In this document: in pieces, positions 1 to 11,326 of the stretch
Position numbering within the stretch: the stretch's first letter is position 1
Layout of the letters: each line of letters opens with the position of its first letter
Assembly: GCF_000218625.1 (NCBI RefSeq)
Contig: NC_015672.1
Coordinates: 1 to 64,000 of the forward strand
Reading direction: 5' to 3'
Origin: Flexistipes sinusarabici DSM 4947
Lineage (GTDB): Bacteria; Chrysiogenota; Deferribacteres; Deferribacterales; Flexistipitaceae
Length of the DNA: 64,000 nucleotides
Program-made: the position numbers and the translations under genes
The notes under the pieces: model-generated
Told to the model about the DNA's origin: nothing
Databases searched by the model: none
The model's input: the letters and a program-made list of their open reading frames with translations, nothing else

Positions 1-79
1 TTAACAGGGTGAACAAAGACGTGAAAACAGTGTAAGAGTGAAACTTGAAGTATAATTTATTTTTATGGTGGTTTAGACT

Positions 80-1414
80 TTGGATAATGTAAAAATCTGG
101 GATGAAGTGTTAAAAGAAGCTTCTTATAAGTTAAATGAACAAGAGATTAATACATGGCTTAAACCTTTAAGTATTGCCGAGCTGAGAGGTGATATAGTCA
201 CAATTTCAGTGCCAAACAGGTTTTATAAAACGTGGGTGGAAGATAAATATCTGACTCTTATAAAAAATATTTTTAATATCACTCTTTCTATTGAAGCAGA
301 TATAGAGTTGGTTATAAAAAATCAGACAAAGAAAAAGAATAACAATATACAAGCCTCCAGCCCTACATATCATATAAATATCAATAATCATAACAGCAAT
401 ATAAACAAGCAGTACACCTTTGACACTTTTGTTGTGGGCGGCTCCAACCAGTTTTCGCATGCAGCATGTATGGCAGTGGGTGAGGGTTTTTTCCATACAT
501 ATAATCCCCTTTTTATTTACGGCGGAGTGGGGCTTGGAAAAACACATCTGATGCACGCTGTGGGAAATAAATTGATACAAAGCTATCCCAAACTGAAAAT
601 TTTATATATCTCAAGTGAAAATTTCACAAATGAGATGATCTATTCATTAAAAACAAAAAGCATGGATGATTTCAGAGGAAAATACAGAAGCATCGATGTG
701 CTGCTTTTCGATGATGTCCAGTTTCTGGCCGGTAAAGAAAGGAGCACCGAGGAATTTTTCTATACTTTTAACTCCCTTTACGACTCACAAAAGCAGATTA
801 TAATAACATGCGATAAAACTCCCAATGAAATACCGACAATGGAAGACAGACTCAAAAGCAGATTCGCCTGGGGTCTTATCGCAGATATTCAGGCACCTTC
901 AAATGAAGAGAAAACGGCCATTTTGATGAAAAGAGCAGAATTGATGAATCTTGAACTTAGCGAAGAAGTGGCCCTTTTTATTGCCGAAAATCTTAAAAGT
1001 GACAACATCAGGGAGCTAATAGGTGCATTAATCAGACTGAGTGCTTTTGCATCATTTCACAATGAAGAGTTAAGCATTGAGCTGGCAAAAAGATCTTTGG
1101 ATAAATTTCTTATAAAAAAAGACAGAGCTCTCAATCCCGAAGTGATAATTGACACAGTCACCTCATTTTTCAACATAAAGCCGACGGAGTTAAAATCCAA
1201 AAAGAGAACGAAAAGCATTTCCTATCCAAGGCAGATATGTATGTATATTCTCAGGGAAAAGCTGAATATTTCACTGCAGGAAGTGGGTGAATATTTCGGC
1301 GGCAGAGATCACGCAACAGTTTTGCATTCAATAAAAAATATAGAAAACAAAATCAAAACAGATAATGAGCTTAAAGAGCTGGTAAACGTCATTTACAAAA
1401 AGTTATACAGCTGA
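80..1414 (+). CDS. dnaA: Chromosomal replication initiator protein DnaA
   Basis: DnaA binds DnaA boxes at oriC, melts the origin and loads the DnaB helicase. The 444-residue protein has the full domain order: N-terminal domain I, an Asn-rich linker at about residues 85-110, an AAA+ core with Walker A GGVGLGKTH (about 148) and Walker B LLFDDVQF (about 208), and a C-terminal helix-turn-helix with the DnaA signature GGRDHATVLHS (about 407). The start is a TTG at 80, preceded by a weak GGTGG ribosome site. A TATAAT box lies at 51-56 but I see no good -35. It is followed by an oriC-like spacer and dnaN, the classical origin order. Identification is essentially certain; only the exact start is open. 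Confidence 0.97.
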   Translation: MDNVKIWDEVLKEASYKLNEQEINTWLKPLSIAELRGDIVTISVPNRFYKTWVEDKYLTLIKNIFNITLSIEADIELVIKNQTKKKNNNIQASSPTYHININNHNSNINKQYTFDTFVVGGSNQFSHAACMAVGEGFFHTYNPLFIYGGVGLGKTHLMHAVGNKLIQSYPKLKILYISSENFTNEMIYSLKTKSMDDFRGKYRSIDVLLFDDVQFLAGKERSTEEFFYTFNSLYDSQKQIIITCDKTPNEIPTMEDRLKSRFAWGLIADIQAPSNEEKTAILMKRAELMNLELSEEVALFIAENLKSDNIRELIGALIRLSAFASFHNEELSIELAKRSLDKFLIKKDRALNPEVIIDTVTSFFNIKPTELKSKKRTKSISYPRQICMYILREKLNISLQEVGEYFGGRDHATVLHSIKNIENKIKTDNELKELVNVIYKKLYS

Positions 1415-1690
1415 CTTTCCACAAATTCACCAACACATTTTAACATTCTCAAATGTATAATTGTAGAATATTATCTTAACAATCGGAGTATAAAATGTGG
1501 AAAACAAACTTCTCAATTATTTTTAACGTCATTTTGTTTAAACGGTTGAAAACTTTTCAATAAACTCCACAGAATTTTCAGCACCAAAAAGTACTCTCAC
1601 AATATTCAAATTTTAACTTGTCAACATTTTCCAAATACTTTACTATTATTACTACTATTTATTATATTAAATAAATTAATAGGAGCTCAT
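1415..1690. other. Putative oriC: DnaA boxes, DnaA-trio tract and AT-rich unwinding region
   Basis: This 276-base spacer between dnaA and dnaN has several imperfect DnaA boxes. The best is 1496-1504 on the minus strand (TTTTCCACA, 8 of 9 to TTATCCACA); weaker ones are near 1416-1424 and 1627-1635. From about 1636 to 1660 there is a run of ACT/ATT triplets that reads like the DnaA-trio element of the basal unwinding system known in Bacillus. It is followed directly by an AT-only stretch at 1660-1680. Box, trio, AT-rich order is what is expected of an opening site. The function is inferred; no box matches the consensus perfectly. Confidence 0.6.
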
Positions 1691-2797
1691 ATGCAATTCA
1701 GCATAATTAAAGAAAATATTCTTCCATTAATTCAACATGCAAACAATTTTACAAGCTCCAAAGGAATTAATACAATACTGGAAAATATACTTATCGAAGC
1801 AGAAGAAGAAGAAATCCAATTAAAGGCGTCCAATACCCACATGGGTTTTTCAGCCAAAATAAAAGCAAATATAGAAGAAACAGGCACAACAACAGTATCA
1901 TGCAAAAAACTACACGATATTATAAAAGAACTTCCAAATGCAGCTGTAATAGATTTTAAATATGACGGAAGCAAGTTAAAACTTACCTCCGGGAAGTCCA
2001 AATTCACACTTTCCACAATAGAACCGGAATTTTTCCCCACAATGACACCTATTACCCCTGAATACAGAATAAAAATGAAGAGTGAATCTCTTGAAAAGCT
2101 ACTACAAAAAACAATTTTCTGCATATCAAACGATCCATCAAAAACAGAATATACCGGTGCTCATTTTAAAGTATTCGGTAATAAACTTGAAATAGGTTCG
2201 GCTGATTTCCAAAGAATAGCAACAGCGGAAACCTTATTTGACGAGGAATTCAGTGATGAGTTTACCATAAATATTCCCAAAAAAACAGCCATTGAGGTTT
2301 CAAAACTTCTGGATTTAGATGATGAAGTCGAAATTGAAACCGATAAGAAACAGGTACAGTTTAAAATAGATAATATTGTTGTTTATTCAAAGCTTATCGA
2401 AAAATTTATCAAGAACATTGGTTCACTCTTCAAAACAAATTACCCCATATCAGCAAGAATTCCAACAAGGCAGTTTGAGGAGGTTGTTAGAAGAATATCC
2501 ACAATTACAAGTGAAGTTTCCAGAGGTATAGTACTTTCTTTTAATGAAAACGCTTTAAATATTTTCAGCCTTGAAACCGAATATGGTCAGGGGAATGAAA
2601 TAATTGATGGAGTTGAATTAGAAGGTGAATCAATTGATATAATATTTAATTCAAAACTTCTGCTGGAAATTATAAATCATATTGATTCTGAATTTTTCAC
2701 AATAAAAATGATCGGAAGAAAAAATCCGGCAATTATAGTACCTGAAAACGGTAAATATCAATACCTGCTTGTTGCTATATCAATAGACAGATATTAG
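1691..2797 (+). CDS. dnaN: DNA polymerase III beta subunit (sliding clamp)
   Basis: The beta clamp is a dimeric ring that tethers DNA polymerase III to the template. The 368-residue length is normal for the family, and the sequence runs colinear with the three repeated clamp domains, ending in the typical YQYLLVAISI-like C-terminus that forms part of the partner-binding cleft. The ATG at 1691 has an AGGAG ribosome site at 1681-1685. It lies downstream of the putative oriC and 18 bases upstream of recF, so dnaN and recF are probably cotranscribed. Confidence 0.96.
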   Translation: MQFSIIKENILPLIQHANNFTSSKGINTILENILIEAEEEEIQLKASNTHMGFSAKIKANIEETGTTTVSCKKLHDIIKELPNAAVIDFKYDGSKLKLTSGKSKFTLSTIEPEFFPTMTPITPEYRIKMKSESLEKLLQKTIFCISNDPSKTEYTGAHFKVFGNKLEIGSADFQRIATAETLFDEEFSDEFTINIPKKTAIEVSKLLDLDDEVEIETDKKQVQFKIDNIVVYSKLIEKFIKNIGSLFKTNYPISARIPTRQFEEVVRRISTITSEVSRGIVLSFNENALNIFSLETEYGQGNEIIDGVELEGESIDIIFNSKLLLEIINHIDSEFFTIKMIGRKNPAIIVPENGKYQYLLVAISIDRY

Positions 2798-2815
2798 AGG
2801 TAAATTTCAAAAAAA

Positions 2816-3838
2816 GTGTTCATACAAAATTTGTTTCTTTGGAATTTTAGAAATCATAAAGAATTAAATCTGTCCTTTTCAGAAAATACCAATTATATAA
2901 AAGGTGCAAACGCCGCCGGCAAAACAAGTATTGTTGAAGGCATTTCCACAGCTTTAAATTTAAAAAGTTTCAGGCAGTCTCAACTTAAAAACCTTGTGAA
3001 TTTCAATTCTGACAATTTTTTTATAGAAACAAACATTATGCGTAATTTTTATGATTATGATGAATATCTGTACAATATAAAATTCAAATATAGCAATGGA
3101 AGTTTTGTATATGAAAACAATAAGAAAATAGAAAGGGTTGAAGATTATATATTTAACTACCCTGTTCTTGTTTATTCTCCGGAGAATGAAGGGCTTATTA
3201 GTGAAAATCAGGAAAAAAAACGTAAATTTCTGGATAAAATTTCTTTTTATACAAATAAGGTTCATTTTAATAACCTTAAGAATTACAACAAGCTTCTGAA
3301 AATCAAAAAGGGCTATCTTTATCATAATCATCCGGATCACAGATATCTCGAATCCATAACAGAAAATATGTATAATTTTTCTGTAGATATACAGAAATCC
3401 AGAAAATATGTAGTAAATCAAATCAACGACAAAATTTCGGAGTTTTATAATAATGTTCCCGGTAAAATTGAAAACTTTTATTTTATATACGAACCGGCTC
3501 CGGTTGACATTGATAAGATTAATGAAGAGATAACAAAGAAAAGAGTTTTAAGCGGAGCTCATCTGGACAGAATTTATGTCTTTTACAACGGAAAAAAGTA
3601 CGAATCATTTGCAAGTTTCGGACAGAGGAAAACGTTTGCTCTTTGCTCACTATTCACTTCTGTTTTAATAGTTGAAGAATTTTTAAATAGTGGTATAATA
3701 ATCATTTTAGACGATCTTGAGGTTGGTTTGGATAGTTCCAGAATAAATTTTTTCAAGGGATTACTTGGAAAAAACCAGACATTCATTACAGGTGTTAGTA
3801 AAAGGTATTTCAAAGACGCAAAAAACATTGCTTTATAA
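2816..3838 (+). CDS. recF: DNA replication and repair protein RecF
   Basis: RecF is an SMC-like ATPase that helps load RecA at single-strand gaps. Walker A GANAAGKTS lies near residue 31, the ABC-type signature region FASFGQRKT near 262, and Walker B IIILDDLEVGLD near 297. The protein has 340 residues, slightly shorter than the usual 360-370, mainly in the middle coiled region. The start is a GTG at 2816 with AGAGG upstream at 2796-2800. It follows dnaN closely, and a small palindromic repeat lies immediately after the stop, before gyrB. Confidence 0.94.
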   Translation: MFIQNLFLWNFRNHKELNLSFSENTNYIKGANAAGKTSIVEGISTALNLKSFRQSQLKNLVNFNSDNFFIETNIMRNFYDYDEYLYNIKFKYSNGSFVYENNKKIERVEDYIFNYPVLVYSPENEGLISENQEKKRKFLDKISFYTNKVHFNNLKNYNKLLKIKKGYLYHNHPDHRYLESITENMYNFSVDIQKSRKYVVNQINDKISEFYNNVPGKIENFYFIYEPAPVDIDKINEEITKKRVLSGAHLDRIYVFYNGKKYESFASFGQRKTFALCSLFTSVLIVEEFLNSGIIIILDDLEVGLDSSRINFFKGLLGKNQTFITGVSKRYFKDAKNIAL

Positions 3839-3841
3839 ATA

Positions 3842-6298
<2,457 letters not shown>

Positions 6299-6310
6299 CA
6301 TGGGTGAAAA

Positions 6311-8722
6311 ATGAAAAAAAAGGGGATTATAGAGCTTAGTATAGAAGACTCTATTAAAGAAAGTTATCTCGACTATGCAATGAGCGTGATTGTCGGCAGA
6401 GCTCTGCCTGATGTGAGGGACGGACTAAAACCTGTTCACAGAAGAGTTCTCTATGCAATGAATGAAATGGGCATAGTTCATAATAAGCCGTATAAAAAAT
6501 CTGCAAGGATTGTTGGTGATGTTATCGGGAAATATCATCCTCACGGAGATGCGGCAGTGTATGATACAGCTGTCCGAATGGCACAGGATTTTTCAATGCG
6601 CTATCCGCTTATTGATGGTCAGGGCAACTTTGGCTCAATAGACGGTGATTCCCCTGCTGCAATGAGATATACAGAGATAAGAATGGCCAGGATTGCAGAG
6701 GAAATGCTGGCAGATCTTGATAAGAATACTATTGATTTTATCGATAATTATGACGGCTCTCTCAGTGAGCCCGTTGTTCTACCCACAAAAATTCCTAATT
6801 TGCTGGTTAACGGAGGCAGCGGGATTGCTGTGGGGATGGCCACAAATATTCCACCTCATAACCTGACAGAGGTAATCGATGCATTGCAGTATATGCTTAA
6901 AAATGATGATTACACTGCTGAGGACGTTCTTACATTTATAAAAGGCCCGGATTTTCCCACAGCAGGCATTATAATGGGTAAATCAGATATTAAAAATGCA
7001 TACTTGACAGGTCGATCATCCATAAAAGTCAGAGCACGTACAAATATTGAAGAAGCAAAAAGCGGTAAAGAGAAAATAATAGTTACCGAACTTCCTTACC
7101 AGGTGAATAAGGCTAATCTTATAGAAAAGATTGCAGAACTTGTCAGAGATAAGAAAATTACCGGCATTACGGACTTAAGGGATGAGTCCGATAGAGATGG
7201 TATCAGAGTAGTTATAGAAATTAAAAAAGGTGACCACCCTGATATTGTTTTAAACCAGCTTTACAAATATACACAAATGGAAACGTCTTTTGGTATTAAT
7301 ATGGTGGCACTTGTTGAGGGTAAGCCGAAAACGTTTTCTCTTCTGAGAATATTGGAAGAATTTATCAAGCACAGAGTTGTTGTGGTTACCAGAAGAACCG
7401 AATACCTTCTTAAAAACGCAGAAAATCGCCTGCATATTCTTGAAGGGTTGAAAACTGCCGTTGAATATATTGATGAAGTTATAAAAATTATTCGCGGCTC
7501 TGCTGACGGAAAGGATGCAAAATCAAGACTAATCGAGCGTTTTAATTTTAGTGATACGCAGTCTCAGGCTATTCTGGATATGAGACTCCAGAAGCTTACC
7601 GGTCTTGAAATTGAAAAGCTTGAGGATGAATATAGAAATATTTTGCAAAATATAGAGTACTTCAAAAATATTCTCACCAATAAAAATGTTCTGAAAGATG
7701 TTATTTATGAAGAAATGTCAGAGATTAAGGAGAAATACGGCGATAAAAGAAAAACCGAAATATCTGCATCTTCTGAAGAGATTAATATTGAGGATCTTAT
7801 TCCTGATGATGAAGCTGTCGTTACTATCACACACAATGGATATATAAAAAGAACACCTCTTAACTCTTTTTCCGCACAAAAACGCGGTGGAAAAGGCAAA
7901 TCCGGTGCGCTGAGCAAAGGTGACGATTTTATTGAGCGGCTTATCGTTTCCTCTAACCACTCCAAGCTGATGTTTTTTACTAATATGGGTCGAATTTATT
8001 TTCTTAAAGTTTACGAGCTTCCCGAATCTGCTCCCGGAACCCGCGGCAGACATGTTTCAAATTTCATACACTTTTCCGATAATGAATTCATTGCTTCTGT
8101 GCTTTCTGTTTCAGATAATGTTGAGGAGAAGGATATTGTATTCGGTACTAAAAAGGGACTTGTAAAGCGTTCTCCCGTAAGTCTTTTTAAAAGCGGCAGA
8201 AGTGGAATAATAGCAATAAAGTTAAGGGATGGAGATGAAATTGTTTCCACTGATTTTGTTGCTGATGATGATAATATCTTAATTGCCACAAAAAACGGTA
8301 AAGCTATACACTTCTCAGCTAAGGACATCAGATCGATGGGAAGAAATGCAACCGGTGTAAAAGGTATTGATTTGGCAAAGAATGATGAAGTGGTTTCAAT
8401 GGAGATTGCATCCGGTGCACCTTATCTGCTTACAGTGACTGAAAACGGTTACGGAAAATGCACACCTGTTAATGAGTACAGATTACAATCAAGGGGCGGC
8501 AAGGGTATTAAATTGTCAAAAGTTACTTCAAAAACGGGAAAGATATGCGGTGCAAAACAGGTCAGACAAAGCGATGATGTAATGCTTATTATAAAAAGCG
8601 GTAAAATAATTCGCATAGGGGTATCTCAGATATCTGTATTGAGCCGTAATACTCAGGGTGTAACACTTATGAATACGGGAGATGATTATATAGTTTCTTT
8701 TGCTGTGGTTAAGGAGGTATAG
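6311..8722 (+). CDS. gyrA: DNA gyrase subunit A
   Basis: GyrA is the DNA-cleaving and DNA-wrapping subunit of gyrase. The catalytic tyrosine is in [11 protein letters not shown] at about residue 120. The C-terminal beta-pinwheel carries a GyrA-box variant QKRGGKG at about 523-529 (the consensus has QRRGGKG), which supports true gyrase activity rather than topoisomerase IV. Length (803) is normal. The ATG at 6311 follows GGGTGAAA. The stop is directly abutted by the folD start, suggesting translational coupling. Confidence 0.96.
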   Translation: MKKKGIIELSIEDSIKESYLDYAMSVIVGRALPDVRDGLKPVHRRVLYAMNEMGIVHNKPYKKSARIVGDVIGKYHPHGDAAVYDTAVRMAQDFSMRYPLIDGQGNFGSIDGDSPAAMRYTEIRMARIAEEMLADLDKNTIDFIDNYDGSLSEPVVLPTKIPNLLVNGGSGIAVGMATNIPPHNLTEVIDALQYMLKNDDYTAEDVLTFIKGPDFPTAGIIMGKSDIKNAYLTGRSSIKVRARTNIEEAKSGKEKIIVTELPYQVNKANLIEKIAELVRDKKITGITDLRDESDRDGIRVVIEIKKGDHPDIVLNQLYKYTQMETSFGINMVALVEGKPKTFSLLRILEEFIKHRVVVVTRRTEYLLKNAENRLHILEGLKTAVEYIDEVIKIIRGSADGKDAKSRLIERFNFSDTQSQAILDMRLQKLTGLEIEKLEDEYRNILQNIEYFKNILTNKNVLKDVIYEEMSEIKEKYGDKRKTEISASSEEINIEDLIPDDEAVVTITHNGYIKRTPLNSFSAQKRGGKGKSGALSKGDDFIERLIVSSNHSKLMFFTNMGRIYFLKVYELPESAPGTRGRHVSNFIHFSDNEFIASVLSVSDNVEEKDIVFGTKKGLVKRSPVSLFKSGRSGIIAIKLRDGDEIVSTDFVADDDNILIATKNGKAIHFSAKDIRSMGRNATGVKGIDLAKNDEVVSMEIASGAPYLLTVTENGYGKCTPVNEYRLQSRGGKGIKLSKVTSKTGKICGAKQVRQSDDVMLIIKSGKIIRIGVSQISVLSRNTQGVTLMNTGDDYIVSFAVVKEV

Positions 8723-9574
8723 ATGTCCAAACTGCTTGATGGCAGGGCCTTATCAAATAAATTTAAGGACAGTTTCAGGGAGCAGGTGCCTTCTCTTAGA
8801 AAGCGTTTTGGTAGAATACCCGGCATTGCTGTGATTTTGGTTGGTGAAGATTATGCCAGCAATTTATATGTGGGAATGAAAGAAAAGGCATGTTTGGATG
8901 TTGGTTTCAAATCAGTTGTAAAGAGACTGGATTCTTCTGTAACTACTAAAGAATTGCTCAGGCTCATTGAGGAATATAACAACGATGAGAGTATAGATGG
9001 AATACTCGTCCAGCTTCCTTTACCCGATCATATTGATGAAGAAAATGTTCTTTTGGCTATAGACCCTGCTAAGGATGTGGACGGATTTCATCCTTATAAT
9101 GTTGGGTTACTGAATATCGGTTCTGACACACTGTTTCCATGTACTCCTTACGGTGTTATTAAAATACTTCAGGAGTATGATATAAATCCTGACGGGAAAC
9201 ATGCTGTTGTGGTTGGTGCCAGTAATATAGTTGGTAAACCAATGGCTTCTCTGTTGCTGAGAAAAAATGCCACAGTCACTATCTGTCATATTAGAACTAA
9301 AAATATGTGTGAGATTACAAATCAGGCAGATATACTTGTTGCTGCCGCAGGTAAAGCACACCTTATTACTTCAGAGTTTGTCAAAGATGGCGCTGTAGTT
9401 GTGGATGTGGGGATGAACCGGCTAAATGGTAAGATAATAGGAGATGTCGATTTTGAAGGCGTAAGCTCAAAAGCGTCCTATATTACTCCTGTGCCGGGTG
9501 GCGTTGGTCCTATGACAATTACAATGTTATTGTATAATACACTGAAATCATTTAAAATACGTATGAATGCATAA
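8723..9574 (+). CDS. folD: Bifunctional methylenetetrahydrofolate dehydrogenase / cyclohydrolase FolD
   Basis: FolD interconverts 5,10-methylene-THF and 10-formyl-THF in cytosolic one-carbon metabolism. Family motifs are visible: VGEDYASNLYV, DGILVQLPLPDHI, DVDGFHPYN, the NAD(P) loop VVGASNIVGKPMA and the C-terminal PVPGGVGPMT. The 283-residue length is normal. The ATG follows the gyrA stop directly with GGAGG inside the gyrA end, and the stop TAA overlaps the mnmE ATG by one base, so gyrA-folD-mnmE appears to be one operon. Confidence 0.95.
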   Translation: MSKLLDGRALSNKFKDSFREQVPSLRKRFGRIPGIAVILVGEDYASNLYVGMKEKACLDVGFKSVVKRLDSSVTTKELLRLIEEYNNDESIDGILVQLPLPDHIDEENVLLAIDPAKDVDGFHPYNVGLLNIGSDTLFPCTPYGVIKILQEYDINPDGKHAVVVGASNIVGKPMASLLLRKNATVTICHIRTKNMCEITNQADILVAAAGKAHLITSEFVKDGAVVVDVGMNRLNGKIIGDVDFEGVSSKASYITPVPGGVGPMTITMLLYNTLKSFKIRMNA

Positions 9575-10932
9575 TGGAGACTATTGTAGCACCAATTACC
9601 CCTCTTGTTACTTCGGCAGTTATTATCCTTAGAGTTTCAGGCGAAAAAGCTTTTGACTGTGTTGATAATCTTATATTACCCGGTGGCAGGCACTTAGAGA
9701 GAGGTAATATAAAATTTAGACATGTTTATACAGGCAGTTTTATAGATTCAGACGGTTCTGTGCTGGATGAAGTTGTTTTTTATTTTTTCAAATCGCCTGC
9801 TTCGTATACGGGTGAGAATGTCCTGGAAATTTCTTTTCATGGTAATCCTCAAATTGTCCGCAAGGCTCTTTCTGTAATATATGAGAAAGGTATAAGAGCA
9901 GCGGAACCCGGAGAATTCACAAAGCGTGCGTTTCTTAACGGCAAACTTGATCTAACCCAGGCAGAATCTGTTGCCAGTTTAATTGAAAGTAAAACGGATA
10001 AAGGTATTTATTATTCTTTCAGACAGCTGAAGGGGTCCCTGTCAAAAAAAGTTATTGATATTAAAAATTCACTTGTGGATATAAGCAGTGTAATTGAGGC
10101 GTATGTTGATTTTCCCGAAGATGATTTATCGGATCATGATGTTGATTTTGTAACTCAAAAACTTTCTGATGTACTTGATGATATTTCAAAACTTATAGAG
10201 TCATATAAAAAGCACAGATATCAGAGAGAAGGTTTAAAAATCGTTATCGTCGGCAAGCCAAATGTTGGGAAATCTTCTTTGTTAAACAGTCTGCTTGAGG
10301 AGGAGCGTGCGATTGTTTCTGAGATACCCGGAACAACAAGGGATTTTATTGAGGAAGTTATCAGCATAAAGGGGATTCCGGTAAGATTGATGGATACAGC
10401 AGGTCTGAGGGGAGACGGCGATGTAATTGAGAGCAGAGGTATAGAAAAGGCTCGTGATAAAATTGAAGATGCCGATATTGTTTTGGTGGTTATTGACCTT
10501 TCTAATGAAATTGACGCTGAAGACAGAAAAATTCTTGAGATGACTGAGAATAAAAACCGTATTGTTTTAGGCAACAAAGATGATTTGGCCAATGATGTGT
10601 CCGGTTCTGCAAAATCTCTTATCGAATTATCTGTATCTGCAAAATACAGAACCAATTTTAAGCTGTTAGAGGATATGATTTATAGCAGAGTATGTTCTGA
10701 TGACTCTGAACTGTATGCCGGTGAAATTATTACTACAGAAAGACATGTGGCTTTACTTAAAAATCTTTATGATATTTTAATCTCCGTTAAGGATAAAATT
10801 ATTTCTGAGCATCTGGATTTGATATCCATAGATATGGGGATGGCTCTGGATATTGTTTCTGAATTTACCGGGGAGAAATATACCGAGGAAATTCTGGATA
10901 ATATATTTGAGAAGTTCTGCCTTGGCAAATAA
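9574..10932 (+). CDS. mnmE: tRNA modification GTPase MnmE (TrmE)
   Basis: MnmE works with MnmG to install the carboxymethylaminomethyl group on the wobble uridine (U34) of certain tRNAs. The N-terminal formyl-THF-binding domain is followed by a helical domain and an inserted G domain: G1 GKPNVGKSS at about 227, G3 DTAGLR, G4 GNKDD. The protein ends with the CxGK catalytic tetrad as CLGK. Its folate dependence fits the folD neighbour. A 36-bp palindrome with a parS core begins just before its stop region and may also end transcription. Confidence 0.95.
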   Translation: METIVAPITPLVTSAVIILRVSGEKAFDCVDNLILPGGRHLERGNIKFRHVYTGSFIDSDGSVLDEVVFYFFKSPASYTGENVLEISFHGNPQIVRKALSVIYEKGIRAAEPGEFTKRAFLNGKLDLTQAESVASLIESKTDKGIYYSFRQLKGSLSKKVIDIKNSLVDISSVIEAYVDFPEDDLSDHDVDFVTQKLSDVLDDISKLIESYKKHRYQREGLKIVIVGKPNVGKSSLLNSLLEEERAIVSEIPGTTRDFIEEVISIKGIPVRLMDTAGLRGDGDVIESRGIEKARDKIEDADIVLVVIDLSNEIDAEDRKILEMTENKNRIVLGNKDDLANDVSGSAKSLIELSVSAKYRTNFKLLEDMIYSRVCSDDSELYAGEIITTERHVALLKNLYDILISVKDKIISEHLDLISIDMGMALDIVSEFTGEKYTEEILDNIFEKFCLGK

Positions 10933-10966
10933 TTCAATAATGTTTCACGTGAAACATTATTGAATT
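10931..10966. other. parS centromere site inside a 36-bp perfect palindrome
   Basis: The core TGTTTCACGTGAAACA at 10941-10956 matches the widely conserved ParB-binding parS consensus. It is extended on both sides by ten bases (AATTCAATAA and its complement) to give a perfect 36-bp palindrome. It overlaps the mnmE stop codon region and lies about 9 kb from the presumed oriC, where parS sites normally cluster. The extended arms could also form an mRNA hairpin. Confidence 0.88.
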
Positions 10967-11326
10967 ATTCAACTTCCAGAAAATAAACATTTATACCGGT
11001 AATACTTAATTCGTGCAAAGAAGTTGTTTAGAGTTGGATCTGTTGAATCCTTCACAACAGCACGCCTAACAACAACTGACGCCTGGTAAGTTTGCGCCAT
11101 TATTGAATCTGTATTTGTGTTGAATTTTACATATTCGCTCCAGACTAATAATTATATTGAATAGTAAAGTTACTATTAAATTATCTCTAACGCCTTTTAT
11201 TGCCATAGTGTTTATAGATATTAGGGTAAATATTTAAAAGCATCCCAATGGTAAAAAGTCTGAATTTCTGTTTTCAATTTTATAAATTATATATTATATA
11301 TGTCTGATCCAAAAGAGGTGAATGGA
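10967..11326. other. Intergenic region between parS and mnmG, no gene seen
   Basis: About 360 bases separate the parS palindrome and mnmG. I find no convincing reading frame, tRNA or terminator. It is AT-rich toward mnmG and probably carries the mnmG promoter, but I could not pick out a clear -35/-10 pair. Confidence 0.4.

Noticed and set aside
206-580. Long minus-strand open frame inside dnaA
   Set aside because: It is fully covered by a certain gene, has cysteine/isoleucine-rich nonsense composition and no ribosome site.
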